8,716 nt of DNA from Planctomycetota bacterium (GTDB lineage Bacteria > Planctomycetota > Phycisphaerae > Sedimentisphaerales > Anaerohalosphaeraceae), in contig DAOVVQ010000161.1 in assembly GCA_030637065.1 (NCBI GenBank), positions 1 to 8,716 of the forward strand. Direction: 5' to 3'. Under the pieces are notes generated by a model that made no database searches, was not told the origin of the DNA, and saw only the letters and a list, made by a program, of their open reading frames with translations. The position numbers and the translations under genes were made by a program. Shown in pieces: positions 1 to 4,677 of the stretch. Position 1 is the first letter of the stretch. Each line of letters opens with the position of its first letter.

Positions 1-679
1 CCCAGTCGTAAGTCGGATAAATGCACCATGTTTCCCCCGTGCGATGATGGCTGGCGCGGACGATACGGTACATCACCGGGTCGCGCATATTCAGATTCGG
101 CGAGCCCATATCGATCTTCGCCCGCAGCACACAACTGCCATCGGCAAGCTCACCGGCCCGCATCTTCGCAAACAATTCCAGATTTTCTTCCACACTTCGC
201 CCGCGAAAAGGACTGTCCTTACCCGGCTCGGTAAGCGTGCCGCGGTACTGCCGAGTCTCGTCGGCATTCAGATCGCACACATAAGCCTTGCCCGCCTCGA
301 TAAGCTCGACTGCACAGTCATACATCCGCTCGAAATAGTCCGACCCGAAATAAAGCCGCTCGCCCCAGTCCCAGCCGAGCCACCGCACATCGGCCTTGAT
401 CGCCTCGACATACTCGACATCCTCCTTAACAGGATTGGTATCGTCAAAACGCAGATTGCACAGCCCGCCGGCATTTTCCGCTGCGATCCCGAAATTCAAA
501 CAGAAACTCTTCGCATGGCCGATATGCAAATAGCCATTAGGCTCCGGCGGAAAACGCGTATGCACCCTGCCGTCATTTTTGTTATCGGCTGTATCTCCAG
601 CAACAATACTCCGAACAAAGTCCAGCCGCTCGCCGCCATCCGCATTCTTATCCATAATATTCTTATCCATGTCCGCCAT
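1..679 (-). CDS. glnS: Glutaminyl-tRNA synthetase, N-terminal part (cut by window edge)
   Basis: This class I aminoacyl-tRNA synthetase attaches glutamine to tRNA-Gln in the cytoplasm. About 226 N-terminal residues are visible. The class I signature lies in TRFPPEPNGYLHIGH (HIGH at about residues 52-55), followed by NLRFDDTNP (75-83), YRGTLTEPGK, RSVEENL, LRAKIDM and WCIYPTYDW. All of these match the GlnRS catalytic core and separate it from GluRS. The rest of the catalytic domain, the KMSKS-type loop and the anticodon-binding domain lie outside the window. An in-frame TGA just upstream limits the start. Possible starts are ATG at 679, 670 and 655, and GTG at 685. I chose 679 because a weak GGTGG lies just before it. 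The start region carries a 12-nt repeat giving MDKNIMDKN. Presence of GlnRS suggests direct glutamine charging rather than only the GatCAB route. Identity is very secure; the exact start is not. Confidence 0.96.
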   Translation of the reverse strand, partial: MADMDKNIMDKNADGGERLDFVRSIVAGDTADNKNDGRVHTRFPPEPNGYLHIGHAKSFCLNFGIAAENAGGLCNLRFDDTNPVKEDVEYVEAIKADVRWLGWDWGERLYFGSDYFERMYDCAVELIEAGKAYVCDLNADETRQYRGTLTEPGKDSPFRGRSVEENLELFAKMRAGELADGSCVLRAKIDMGSPNLNMRDPVMYRIVRASHHRTGETWCIYPTYDW

Positions 680-689
680 ATCCACCAAT

Positions 690-710
690 TGTCATTCCCG
701 CGAAAGCGCC
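690..710. repeat. REP-like repeat unit, copy 1
   Basis: The sequence TGTCATTCCCGCGAA followed by AGCGCC recurs 66 bp away at 756-776 with one substitution. The GTCATTCCCGCGAA core resembles dispersed extragenic repeats that I recall from many environmental bacterial genomes. This copy ends about 10 bp upstream of the glnS start. Confidence 0.6.
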
Positions 711-716
711 CGTAGG

Positions 717-736
717 ATGGGTAACTTGTTACCCAT
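717..736. repeat. Perfect 9-bp palindrome (ATGGGTAAC / GTTACCCAT)
   Basis: ATGGGTAAC and GTTACCCAT are separated by only TT. It is preceded by CGTAGG, so that CGTAGGATG opens the element. A similar head, CGTAGGGTG, opens another hairpin at 6376-6398. It lies between the two REP-like units and has no T-run, so I read it as a dispersed palindromic element rather than a terminator. Confidence 0.6.
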
Positions 737-755
737 GCGGTTCACAGTGCTTTCT

Positions 756-776
756 TGTCATTCCCGCGAAGGCGCC
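756..776. repeat. REP-like repeat unit, copy 2
   Basis: The sequence TGTCATTCCCGCGAA followed by GGCGCC is a direct repeat of 690-710 with a single A/G difference. Both copies lie in the dnaX-glnS spacer in the same orientation. Confidence 0.6.
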
Positions 777-796
777 GAATCCAGCATAAAATAGTA

Positions 797-835
797 TCCG
801 CCAAGCCTGCCCTGAGCGAAGCCGAACGGGGCGGA
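797..835 (-). terminator. Palindromic element, possible dnaX terminator
   Basis: TCCGCC (797-802) pairs with GGCGGA (830-835), and GCCC can pair with GGGGC inside. In the direction of dnaX transcription the stem is followed by TACTATTTTAT, a moderately T-rich run, about 50 bp after the dnaX stop. The inner CCTGAGCGAAGCCGAA resembles a widespread dispersed repeat (the TGCCCTGAGCGAAG type), so it may be an extragenic repeat that also terminates transcription. Termination is inferred. Confidence 0.4.
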
Positions 836-887
836 TTCCGGTCTTCTTTTATTTGGCTAACATGCCATATTTATACGCCCCAGCGAT

Positions 888-2630
888 CTATTCACCATCG
901 ATCCTGCAAATATCCGTCGGCGTCGCATTAAGCCCCGTAAGCAGCGTCTGGACCGCAGGGTCGTTGAGCAGCTCAGCGCGGGCCTTTTTCCCGATCTTTG
1001 TATTGCCCTGGCTGGCGGCGTTTTCCTCATCGGAGCTAAGCTCGAATTCCAGTTCAACCGCCCCCCCAGCCACCGGCCCGATCGCAGCCTTGAGGTCCCC
1101 GATCCGCCTTTGACACATATTCTTCGCCATCAAACCCGACTTCGGGAACACCATCTTAAGGACATGACCATCCCACCGGGCCGATTGGGCCGTCGCCATA
1201 TAGCTGGCAGAATTGGCATTTTTTCGCCCCACCGCCTCGAGCACCTCACGCCAGTTCTCCGGCACATCACCATCAAATGCCGAATCCGGCACAACCCACG
1301 GCGCCTGATCGGATTGATCTGGAGATTTGCCCGGCCCGGACGCCGGCGGCGTTTTACCCTGGCTGGACCTTGCCGGTGGTGCGGACTGGGCGGGGGAACT
1401 ATCAACGCTGCCAACAGCAGGCCTGCTTTGGACAGGCCTCGTGCTACCTGTCAGGACGGTTTTTTTTTTAATACCCCTGCCCGCCCCCGCGGAAGAAGAT
1501 TTCAGCCGGGAAAGCAACGCCGGAACCGCAAGAAAATGCTCGCTCAGAGCAAGCCTGACCAGCGACGCCTCCAGAAGAGCCCTGCCCGTCTGACTGTTCT
1601 TGATCGACCAACGCAGCTTTTCCAGAGCGCTAATACCGTAGATGAGGCCAGGAATATCGAATTTTTCGGCAAGCCCAGCCATAACCTCACGCTCCCGCTC
1701 GGTCAGGATCACAAGATCGCTCTTCGCGTCGGTCGATTTTATCACCAGCAGGTCCCGCATATGCCCGATCATCGAATCGACGATCTGGCTGGGGCCCAGG
1801 CCGGTCTTTAGCAGCCCGTCAAGAACCGAAAGCACGCCGCCAGCGTCATTTTCGCCGATCATATCAAGCAACTCGCACATCTTCTCGCGGTTAGGCTCGC
1901 CCAAAGACTCCTCTAACACACCAAGCGTAAGCCGCTCACAGCCGGTACTTATCAACCGGTCCAGCAAACTAAGAGCGTCCCGCATCGACCCGCTGGCAAG
2001 CCGCGAAAGGTGCAGGATCACGTCGTCGTCACAGCCGATCTTTTCCTCTTTCAAAATGGCCTTAAGCTGCCCCGAAATGGACCCGACCTCGATATTGCCG
2101 AAGTCAAACCGCTGGCATCGCGACTGGATCGTCGGCAAAACCTTATTCGGCTCAGTCGTAGCGAAGATGAATTTGATATGCTCGGGCGGCTCTTCGAGTA
2201 TCTTCAGCAGCGCGTTAAACGCCCCCGTGCTGAGCATGTGTACCTCGTCGATAATGTAAATCTTGTACCTCGCCCGGGCAGGCCGATAAATGGCGTTTTG
2301 CCGAAGCTGGCGAATATTATCCACGCCCGTATTGGAGGCACCGTCGATCTCGATAACGTCGATATCCTCGCCGATATTGACCGAAACGCAGCTATCGCAC
2401 TCAAGACAGGGCGTAATCGTCGGCTCGTCGGCCTTGAGGCAGTTAAGCGACTTGGCCAAAACCCGCGCCATCGTCGTCTTGCCAACCCCCCGCGTGCCGG
2501 AAAAAAGGTACGCATGGGCGACCCTGCCGCTCTTGATAGCGTTCTTGAGCGTCTGCGAGACCGCATCCTGACCGATGACGTCATCGAACGTCTGCGACCT
2601 GTACCTTCTTGCGAGAACCGTATATGCCAT
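888..2630 (-). CDS. dnaX: DNA polymerase III subunit gamma/tau
   Basis: This is the clamp-loader ATPase that loads the sliding clamp and couples polymerase cores to the helicase. The 580-residue product has an AAA+ module: Walker A GTRGVGKTT (45-53), zinc ligands C64, C75, C78 and C81, Walker B IIDEVHM (126-132), the SRC arginine-finger motif (170-172) and sensor 2 GSMRDA (214-219). Domain III runs to about 370. A Ser/Pro-rich linker (about 392-445) leads into a tau-like C-terminal region (about 450-580). The start MAYTVLARRYR is the usual DnaX N-terminus; the only upstream match to a ribosome binding site is a weak GGATAAG. An A10 run at the domain III/linker junction (codons 387-391) could shift reading to give a short gamma form. 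It is divergent from ffs, and glnS follows in the same direction after 208 bp. Confidence 0.98.
   Translation of the reverse strand: MAYTVLARRYRSQTFDDVIGQDAVSQTLKNAIKSGRVAHAYLFSGTRGVGKTTMARVLAKSLNCLKADEPTITPCLECDSCVSVNIGEDIDVIEIDGASNTGVDNIRQLRQNAIYRPARARYKIYIIDEVHMLSTGAFNALLKILEEPPEHIKFIFATTEPNKVLPTIQSRCQRFDFGNIEVGSISGQLKAILKEEKIGCDDDVILHLSRLASGSMRDALSLLDRLISTGCERLTLGVLEESLGEPNREKMCELLDMIGENDAGGVLSVLDGLLKTGLGPSQIVDSMIGHMRDLLVIKSTDAKSDLVILTEREREVMAGLAEKFDIPGLIYGISALEKLRWSIKNSQTGRALLEASLVRLALSEHFLAVPALLSRLKSSSAGAGRGIKKKTVLTGSTRPVQSRPAVGSVDSSPAQSAPPARSSQGKTPPASGPGKSPDQSDQAPWVVPDSAFDGDVPENWREVLEAVGRKNANSASYMATAQSARWDGHVLKMVFPKSGLMAKNMCQRRIGDLKAAIGPVAGGAVELEFELSSDEENAASQGNTKIGKKARAELLNDPAVQTLLTGLNATPTDICRIDGE
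1431..1452 (-). promoter_or_regulatory. Hairpin downstream of the dnaX slippery run
   Basis: On the coding strand GACAGG, a 10-nt loop and CCTGTC form a perfect 6-bp stem beginning 7 nt after the A10 run. That spacing is typical of stimulatory structures for -1 ribosomal frameshifting. A competing hairpin, GGCCTG / CAGGCC with a 7-nt loop, overlaps its 3' arm. Confidence 0.5.
1460..1469 (-). other. A10 slippery run in dnaX (programmed slippage or frameshift site)
   Basis: On the coding strand the codons are ATT AAA AAA AAA ACC (I387, K388-K390, T391). Reading one base back gives AAC CGT CCT GAC AGG TAG, so a product of about 395 residues. Reading one base forward gives CCG TCC TGA, so about 392 residues. 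Both truncated products end just after domain III, as gamma does. An AGGGG lies just upstream and a hairpin 7 nt downstream. In E. coli dnaX an A-rich heptamer causes -1 ribosomal frameshifting; in Thermus dnaX an A9 run causes transcriptional slippage. Which mechanism applies here cannot be read from the sequence. Confidence 0.75.
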
Positions 2631-2649
2631 CTTATCCGGGTTTTAAGTC

Positions 2650-2678
2650 TTGACAGTTAAACCATTATAGTCGATACT
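2650..2678 (+). promoter_or_regulatory. ffs promoter (TTGACA-17-GATACT)
   Basis: A perfect -35 TTGACA (2650-2655) is followed by 17 bp and GATACT (2673-2678; 4 of 6 match the consensus). The predicted start site, about 7 nt after the -10, is 2685. That is exactly the first G of the closing stem of the SRP RNA. Confidence 0.75.
2664..2669 (-). promoter_or_regulatory. Likely dnaX -10 element
   Basis: TATAAT reads toward dnaX and predicts a start site near 2657, giving a leader of about 27 nt. No good -35 hexamer is visible 16-18 bp upstream (ACCCGA at 17 bp). The element lies inside the spacer of the opposing ffs promoter, so polymerases at the two promoters would compete. Confidence 0.5.
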
Positions 2679-2684
2679 ACCAGC

Positions 2685-2780
2685 GGTCGGGTCCCATGCA
2701 AGCGGGACACGCGAACCTGGTCAGACGGGGAACCGAGCAGCCATAAGCGACTGTTCCGTTGTGCCGTGGCAAACCCGACC
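2685..2780 (+). ncRNA. ffs: Small signal recognition particle RNA (4.5S type)
   Basis: This is the RNA scaffold that binds Ffh and delivers ribosomes making membrane or secreted proteins to FtsY. The ends GGTCGGGT (2685-2692) and ACCCGACC (2773-2780) form a perfect 8-bp closing stem. The conserved Ffh-binding tip is clear: CTGGTCAG on the 5' side, a CGG-GGAA-CCG tetraloop stem (2726-2735) and GAGCAGCC on the 3' side. ATAAGCGAC and GTGCCGTGG follow, as in other short bacterial SRP RNAs. At about 96 nt it is the Alu-less short form. The promoter at 2650-2678 predicts the 5' end exactly, and ATTTCTTTCC after the stem is T-rich. It is divergent from dnaX; in some Gram-positive bacteria the SRP RNA gene also neighbours dnaX. 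Confidence 0.92.
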
Positions 2781-2913
2781 ATTTCTTTCCTATCGGAATT
2801 CACCCATCCAGCCCGCCGGGCGACCAGACGGCAGTATACCAGCCGCGAAAAAAACTTCCAGAAAAACCTTTTTCAACCCTTGCTTTTCGCAAATAAATGT
2901 TATTATTGCATCG

Positions 2914-2919
2914 TATAAT
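2914..2919 (+). promoter_or_regulatory. Candidate -10 element for the ferredoxin gene
   Basis: TATAAT lies 65 nt before the ferredoxin ATG in an AT-rich stretch. No convincing -35 lies 16-18 bp upstream (AAATAA at 17 bp). Alternative pairs such as TTGCAT-19-TATAAA (2906-2936) are possible. The rest of the 204-bp spacer after ffs shows no gene. Confidence 0.4.
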
Positions 2920-2970
2920 GTGTTGATGGCTATAAAAGTCCACAATTAACCGGACCGGCGATCTAATTTC

Positions 2971-2977
2971 AGGGGAG
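2971..2977 (+). promoter_or_regulatory. Ribosome binding site of the ferredoxin gene
   Basis: AGGGGAG lies 7 nt before the ATG at 2985. A second ATG at 2980 would give only ATG CCA TGA, its stop overlapping the real start. The spacing favours 2985. Confidence 0.75.
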
Positions 2978-2984
2978 AAATGCC

Positions 2985-3167
2985 ATGAAGGTCAGAATCG
3001 AAGAGACATGTACCGCCTGCGGGCTCTGCGTCGACACCTGCCCGAAAGTCTTTGACATGGGCGACGAATTCGCAGAGGTAATAGTCGACGAAGTGCCCGC
3101 CGACCTCGCCGACCTGGTAAAACAGGCCGCGGAAGAATGCCCCGTAGAGGCGATCATCGTCGAATAG
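2985..3167 (+). CDS. Ferredoxin with one [4Fe-4S] cluster
   Basis: This is a small acidic cytoplasmic electron carrier of 60 residues. Cluster ligands are C9, C12 and C15 (CTACGLC) and the remote C52 in CPVEA. This is the single-cluster arrangement of Thermotoga- and Desulfovibrio-type ferredoxins; there is no second CxxCxxC. C19-P20 is also present. In some relatives the equivalent cysteine forms a disulfide with a second cysteine near residue 43, but here residue 44 is Leu and no partner exists, so C19 should be free. The gene is monocistronic as far as visible, with its own AGGGGAG ribosome binding site. It ends 8 bp before a large palindrome that separates it from the convergent proC. Its redox partner cannot be told from the context. 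Confidence 0.95.
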   Translation: MKVRIEETCTACGLCVDTCPKVFDMGDEFAEVIVDEVPADLADLVKQAAEECPVEAIIVE

Positions 3168-3175
3168 GCCGTCGC

Positions 3176-3268
3176 AAGGGTGGCAGCGTGTTTGGCGAAG
3201 CCAAACCGATGGTGGGTGCCGCAGAGGATTCGCCCATTGGTTTGCTGCGCAAACGCGCTGCCACCCTT
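3176..3268. repeat. 93-nt cloverleaf-like palindrome between convergent genes
   Basis: A perfect 13-bp outer stem pairs AAGGGTGGCAGCG (3176-3188) with CGCTGCCACCCTT (3256-3268). Inside are two perfect hairpins: GTTTGGC-GAA-GCCAAAC (3190-3206) and GTTTGC-TGC-GCAAAC (3240-3254). The two halves are also imperfect inverted copies of each other over about 34 nt. It begins 8 bp after the ferredoxin stop and runs into the proC stop codon, so it could end transcription in both directions, though no T-run follows. It may instead be a dispersed palindromic element. Confidence 0.6.
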
Positions 3269-4076
3269 ACTCTGAAAGCTCCCGGCTTCGGTCTCTGGCT
3301 GCTGTCAGGGCTGTCGATACGATCTCGCTGAACTTCTGCTCGTCGAAGACCTTCAGGGCCGCTTCGGTAGTGCCGCCGGGGCTGGTCACTTTTTTCCTCA
3401 ATCGGCCCGGCGTTTCGCCGTCGGCGCCTCCCTGGCTGGCTAACATTGCCGCCCCCTTGGCCGTTTGCAGCACTAATTGTCTCGCCACCACATTGCTCAG
3501 GCCCATCTGGACCCCAGCCCGGATCATCTCCTCCATCAGGAGGAAAAAGTACGCCGGTCCGGACCCGCTGACCGCTGTAACGGCATCCATCAGCCCCTCG
3601 TCTTCGACCTCGACGCACTGGCCCACCGCTGAGAGCAGCCGCCGGGTCATCTTCAGCGATTCCCACGAGGCATTCTTTGAAAAGTACGCGCTTATGCCCT
3701 GCCCGATCAGCGCCGGGGTATTCGGCATGACCCGCACGATCTCGACATTCTCCAGCCATGCCGATATGTCGCCGACGGGCACACCGGCTGCGATGGAGAT
3801 CACGAGGGCGTTTTCCTGCACCGCCGACTTGATGTCCCGAAGGACCGTGCTGATATTCTGGGGCTTTACACTGAGGACCACCACCGCCGCCGCCTCGGCA
3901 AGGGCGGCATTGCTCTCGACCGCCGTAATCTTGTACCGCTCGGCAAGCTCAGCCCGCCGCTCGGGGCGGATATCGCTTATCAAAATGTTAGCCGGCTGAC
4001 AGACATTGCCATCAATAACGCCCTTGATCAGCGCCTCAGCCATATTCCCACTGCCGATAAAACCTATCGCAGCCAT
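3267..4076 (-). CDS. proC: Pyrroline-5-carboxylate reductase
   Basis: This enzyme catalyses the last step of proline synthesis, NAD(P)H-dependent reduction of 1-pyrroline-5-carboxylate. The 269-residue length is normal for the family. The Rossmann nucleotide-binding motif is GFIGSGNMAEALIKG (5-19). VKPQ follows at 70-73, RVMPNTPALIG at 115-125, AVSGSGPAY at 168-176 and the C-terminal substrate/dimer motif KVTSPGGTTEAAL at 229-241. A GAGGAG ribosome binding site lies 6 nt before the ATG. The likely promoter is TTTACA-17-TAAGAT (4113-4141). The gene is convergent with the ferredoxin gene and divergent from the nucleotidyltransferase. No other proline gene is adjacent. Confidence 0.97.
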   Translation of the reverse strand: MAAIGFIGSGNMAEALIKGVIDGNVCQPANILISDIRPERRAELAERYKITAVESNAALAEAAAVVVLSVKPQNISTVLRDIKSAVQENALVISIAAGVPVGDISAWLENVEIVRVMPNTPALIGQGISAYFSKNASWESLKMTRRLLSAVGQCVEVEDEGLMDAVTAVSGSGPAYFFLLMEEMIRAGVQMGLSNVVARQLVLQTAKGAAMLASQGGADGETPGRLRKKVTSPGGTTEAALKVFDEQKFSEIVSTALTAARDRSRELSE

Positions 4077-4082
4077 CCAATT

Positions 4083-4088
4083 CTCCTC
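4083..4088 (-). promoter_or_regulatory. Ribosome binding site of proC
   Basis: On the coding strand GAGGAG lies 6 nt before the ATG at 4076. This is a canonical spacing and supports the chosen start. Confidence 0.8.
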
Positions 4089-4112
4089 GACTGAATATCC
4101 GTTTACAACAAT

Positions 4113-4141
4113 ATCTTACAAAAAACCACCCGAAATGTAAA
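4113..4141 (-). promoter_or_regulatory. Likely proC promoter (TTTACA-17-TAAGAT)
   Basis: TTTACA (4141-4136) and TAAGAT (4118-4113) are 17 bp apart and predict a start near 4106, giving a leader of about 30 nt. A perfect inverted repeat, GTTTACA (4101-4107) and TGTAAAC (4136-4142), overlaps the start-site region and the -35, which would suit an operator. That role is inferred. Confidence 0.55.
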
Positions 4142-4200
4142 CCCAAACAATCCACAAAAAATCAAATACCGACCCCCGCCATCCCCTTAGCCCCTTATCT

Positions 4201-4229
4201 TTGACAAGGCCCGCCAGCGGGCATATAAT
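4201..4229 (+). promoter_or_regulatory. Perfect consensus sigma-70 promoter (TTGACA-17-TATAAT)
   Basis: TTGACA (4201-4206) and TATAAT (4224-4229) are separated by exactly 17 bp. The predicted start site, 7 nt after the -10, is 4236, the A of the nucleotidyltransferase ATG. Both hexamers match the consensus fully, so a strong promoter is expected if the spacer palindrome is not occupied. Confidence 0.85.
4209..4222. promoter_or_regulatory. Palindrome in promoter spacer, possible operator
   Basis: GCCCGC-CA-GCGGGC is a perfect 6-bp inverted repeat filling the spacer between -35 and -10. A protein bound there would block polymerase. Autorepression is common in toxin-antitoxin operons, so the gene product or its complex is one candidate repressor; this is inference. 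Confidence 0.45.
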
Positions 4230-4235
4230 ACATTT

Positions 4236-4514
4236 ATGATTTCAGACAGAGACAAAACCGCCATCATGGATCTCGCCAGCCGGTACAAGGTCAGAGAAGT
4301 TCTGCTCTTTGGCTCTGGCGCCGATCCGGAAAAACCGGCCCGGGACATTGACCTGGCTGTCGAAGGCATTGCGCCTGAAGAATTCTTCAGTTTTTATGGC
4401 GATCTGATTTTCAGGTTGTCAAAACCCGTCGACCTGGTAGATATGTCGAAAAACACGAAATTTACGATCATGGTTCGCCGGGAAGGAGTCCAGCTATATG
4501 ACCGACGTACATGA
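4236..4514 (+). CDS. MNT-type minimal nucleotidyltransferase (putative antitoxin)
   Basis: This 92-residue protein belongs to the DNA polymerase beta-like nucleotidyltransferase superfamily. It shows the strand-loop motif LLFGSG (23-28), then DIDLAV (D37 and D39 as metal ligands) and a third acidic strand, KPVDLVDM (D66). Proteins of this size usually pair with a HEPN RNase as MntA-HepT type toxin-antitoxin systems, in which the MNT enzyme AMPylates the toxin. The ATG at 4236 fits the family's N-terminal helix but has no Shine-Dalgarno sequence and lies at the predicted transcription start, so it is probably leaderless. A later ATG at 4266 would remove most of helix 1. The gene ends in ATGA overlap with a short frame, and a better-placed start lies 14 bp before its stop. 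The expected partner is broken, making this an orphan. Family is confident; antitoxin role is inferred. Confidence 0.85.
   Translation: MISDRDKTAIMDLASRYKVREVLLFGSGADPEKPARDIDLAVEGIAPEEFFSFYGDLIFRLSKPVDLVDMSKNTKFTIMVRREGVQLYDRRT
4481..4488 (+). promoter_or_regulatory. Strong ribosome binding site for a lost downstream gene
   Basis: GGAAGGAG lies inside the 3' end of the nucleotidyltransferase gene, 9 nt before an ATG at 4498 in another frame. It is the best Shine-Dalgarno match in this region, yet the frame it serves closes after 22 codons. Confidence 0.6.
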
Positions 4515-4566
4515 CCGAATCGAAGTTTTCAGCGTGGGTCAAGGCCCACGCTGCCGACTTCAATAA
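4498..4566 (+). pseudogene. Probable truncated start of the HEPN-type partner gene
   Basis: The ATG at 4498 has a near-ideal ribosome binding site and overlaps the nucleotidyltransferase by 17 bp, the arrangement expected for a translationally coupled second gene. The frame reads MTDVHDRIEVFS and then enters the palindrome at 4530-4553, ending at TAA (4564-4566) after 22 residues. MNT genes are normally followed by a HEPN or similar partner, so I infer that the partner was lost when the repeat arrived or by deletion. The peptide is too short to assign to HEPN by itself. A second frame starting with ATGA overlap at 4511 runs 46 codons to 4651, but mostly through repeat sequence. Confidence 0.45.
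4530..4553. repeat. Perfect 9-bp stem hairpin (CAGCGTGGG / CCCACGCTG)
   Basis: CAGCGTGGG-TCAAGG-CCCACGCTG is a perfect hairpin with a 6-nt loop, 15 bp after the nucleotidyltransferase stop. It has no T-run. The related sequence after the membrane protein gene (6359-6377) forms CGTGA-GCTAAG-TCACG, with the same loop size. Confidence 0.65.
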
Positions 4567-4587
4567 CTTCATGCTCTTCATGGTAAG
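4558..4587 (+). repeat. 30-bp direct repeat, copy A
   Basis: CTTCAATAACTTCATG followed by CTCTTCATGGTAAG is identical to 6405-6434. Both copies sit 3' of a related hairpin and together they bracket the membrane protein gene. In copy A, positions 4567-4584 also form an inverted repeat with ACCATGAACATGAAG at 4596-4610. Confidence 0.85.
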
Positions 4588-4610
4588 TAATTTTAACCAT
4601 GAACATGAAG
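4567..4610. repeat. Inverted repeat with a 3-nt bulge
   Basis: CTTCATG-CTC-TTCATGGT (4567-4584) is complementary to ACCATGAACATGAAG (4596-4610) if the CTC is bulged. The loop is 11 nt. It overlaps direct-repeat copy A; the second arm is absent from copy B. Confidence 0.55.
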
Positions 4611-4612
4611 AT

Positions 4613-4651
4613 ATGATTTCAGAAGGAGACAAGACCGTCGCTCAGCCCTGA
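4613..4651 (+). pseudogene. Possible remnant of a second nucleotidyltransferase 5' end
   Basis: The 27 nt from the ATG at 4613 match the first 27 nt of the nucleotidyltransferase gene (from 4236) at 23 positions, in the same codon register. The peptides are MISEGDKTV here and MISDRDKTA there. The frame stops at TGA (4649-4651) and the similarity fades after about 27 nt, so at most a fragment remains. Chance similarity cannot be ruled out for so short a match. Confidence 0.35.
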
Positions 4652-4661
4652 TTTGGCGGAT

Positions 4662-4667
4662 AAGGAG
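4662..4667 (+). promoter_or_regulatory. Ribosome binding site of the membrane protein gene
   Basis: AAGGAG lies 10 nt before the ATG at 4678 and supports that start over other frames. Confidence 0.65.
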
Positions 4668-4677
4668 CTAACTTGCC

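Noticed and set aside
44..715. Long plus-strand open frame opposite glnS
   Set aside because: It lies antisense to a clear GlnRS reading frame and its translation has no recognisable motif.
1110..2660. Several plus-strand frames of 90-230 codons opposite dnaX
   Set aside because: All are antisense to the AAA+ and linker coding sequence of dnaX; GC-biased codons open the other frames by chance.
2781..2984. Riboswitch or terminator in the ffs-ferredoxin spacer
   Set aside because: GCCCGCCGGGC could form a tiny hairpin and GAAAAACCTTTTTC an AT stem, but neither has the structure of a known riboswitch or a convincing terminator.
3370..3999. Plus-strand frame opposite proC
   Set aside because: It is antisense to all the conserved P5C reductase motifs and shows no motif of its own.
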